NCBI GenBank assembly: GCA_014381035.1
Contig: JACMIS010000042.1
Span: 1-6,171 of the forward strand
Direction: 5' to 3'
Length of the DNA stretch: 6,171 nt
Origin: Armatimonadota bacterium
GTDB lineage: Bacteria; Armatimonadota; Armatimonadia; Armatimonadales; Armatimonadaceae
Shown here in pieces: positions 5,975 to 6,171 of this stretch. Made by a program: the position numbers and the translations under genes. The notes beneath the pieces are model-generated. The model was not told the origin of the DNA. It saw only the letters and a program-made list of their open reading frames with translations, and did no database searches. The first letter of the stretch is position 1. Each line of letters begins with the position of its first letter.

Positions 5975-6171
5975 ATGGTCGAGGAGCCGAGGGTTAATCG
6001 GGAGTTTCGCTCGACTCGTTCGCTAGTACCATCTACTCGGGGGTCTGACCCACCGGTAGAAGCCGTTCGGCTAAGGACGCTCCGCGTCCGGGCGGGTACT
6101 GGGCTATACCGCGAGACAGTGCGCCCCGGTCCTGTCTTCCCGGGTACCCTCTGGGTGGCGGAGCGTCCTTA
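5975..6171 (+). CDS. Open frame after nuoE, possibly a disrupted nuoF start (partial)
   Basis: From ATG 5975 the frame stays open for about 65 codons to the right edge, beginning MVEEPRVNREF. The strong SD and 9-nt gap after nuoE argue for a genuine start. Beyond the first seven or so codons the peptide is arginine- and proline-rich with no NuoF feature (such as the flavin/NADH-binding glycine-rich region), although 65 residues would not reach most of them. Codon choice changes to AGG, CTA, GTA, CCA, TCT and ACT, which are uncommon in the neighbouring nuo genes. The DNA from 6032 onward is dominated by inverted repeats. I therefore suspect that only the first few codons, if any, belong to a native gene and that the rest is inserted or repetitive DNA read through by chance. 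A real but unrecognised protein is possible. Confidence 0.25.
   Translation, partial: MVEEPRVNREFRSTRSLVPSTRGSDPPVEAVRLRTLRVRAGTGLYRETVRPGPVFPGTLWVAERP
6032..6060. repeat. 29-nt near-perfect hairpin
   Basis: TCTAC (6032-6036) pairs with GTAGA (6056-6060), CGG (6038-6040) with CCG (6053-6055), and GGGTC (6041-6045) with GACCC (6047-6051). The single-base bulges are T6037 and A6052. That is 13 complementary pairs around a one-base centre; as RNA the innermost pairs would open to a short loop. A stem this complete is not expected in ordinary coding sequence. No T-run follows, so it is not a standard terminator. Confidence 0.7.
6061..6072. repeat. Short GC-rich hairpin abutting the larger ones
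   Basis: AGCC (6061-6064) and GGCT (6069-6072) pair around GTTC. The stem starts at the base after the 6032-6060 hairpin ends, and its last base is the first base of the 6072-6171 inverted repeat. This gives an unbroken row of palindromic units. Confidence 0.5.
6072..6171. repeat. 100-nt nested inverted repeat, MITE- or REP-like
   Basis: The outer arms are an exact 14-bp inverted repeat: TAAGGACGCTCCGC at 6072-6085 and its complement at 6158-6171. After equal 8-nt spacers come GGGTAC (6094-6099) and GTACCC (6144-6149), then GGG (6101-6103) with CCC (6139-6141), then AGACAG (6114-6119) with CTGTCT (6132-6137). In total about 29 pairs are arranged in order. Within the left arm, GGACGC and GCGTCC (6075-6080, 6084-6089) also form their own small hairpin. 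There is no transposase in view. The layout suits a small non-autonomous mobile element, a REP/BIME-type extragenic repeat or a structured RNA. The right arm ends exactly at the window edge, so its true extent and any flanking duplication are unseen. Confidence 0.6.

Noticed and set aside
6033..6170. Minus-strand open frame of 45 codons through the inverted-repeat region, stopping at 6033-6035
   Set aside because: It is Pro/Gly/Arg-rich, runs through palindromes and starts outside the window. It is more likely a by-product of the repeat than a gene.
5990..6171. tRNA or other standard RNA gene in the hairpin-rich tail
   Set aside because: Stem-loops are present, but they do not form a cloverleaf with a proper acceptor, anticodon arm and T-arm, and I recognise no known RNA family.

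Overview
This 6.2 kb bacterial window is moderately GC-rich. It carries one tightly packed run of genes, all on the + strand. Two genes encode respiratory complex I subunits, nuoD and nuoE. Three encode proteins of the cell-surface polysaccharide type: an acyltransferase-3 family membrane protein, a GT-B-like glycosyltransferase and a Wzx-type flippase. The order is acyltransferase, nuoD, glycosyltransferase, flippase, nuoE. The gaps are 18, 13, -8 (overlap) and 13 nt, so there is no room for internal promoters or terminators and one polycistronic transcript is likely. The host is a free-living respiring bacterium with NDH-1. The NuoD and NuoE sequences look like those of deep-branching, non-proteobacterial lineages (Armatimonadota or Acidobacteriota-like is my impression only), and the phylum cannot be fixed by reading.

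Layout. 1-110 may hold the C-terminal end of an upstream gene. 111-241 is an AT-rich spacer with a T-run. 242-1384 is the acyltransferase. 1403-2680 is nuoD, with intact quinone-site residues. 2694-3869 is the glycosyltransferase. 3862-5421 is the flippase. 5435-5965 is nuoE, with all four [2Fe-2S] cysteines. Directly after nuoE comes the best Shine-Dalgarno in the window (5964-5970) and an ATG at 5975, where nuoF would normally begin. What follows does not read like NuoF. 6032-6171 is instead a dense series of perfect or near-perfect inverted repeats, including a 100-nt nested inverted repeat that ends exactly at the window edge.

How the parts may work together. NuoD and NuoE are parts of NDH-1, which transfers electrons from NADH to quinone and pumps protons. 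The three envelope genes could decorate (acyltransferase), build (glycosyltransferase) and export (flippase) a surface glycan. The two processes have no known biochemical link, so the notable feature is their interleaving in one apparent operon, which splits the usual nuoC-D-E-F order. The second notable feature is the structured, probably mobile or repetitive sequence at the expected nuoF start. I see no convincing tRNA, rRNA, CRISPR array, transposase gene or phage gene.
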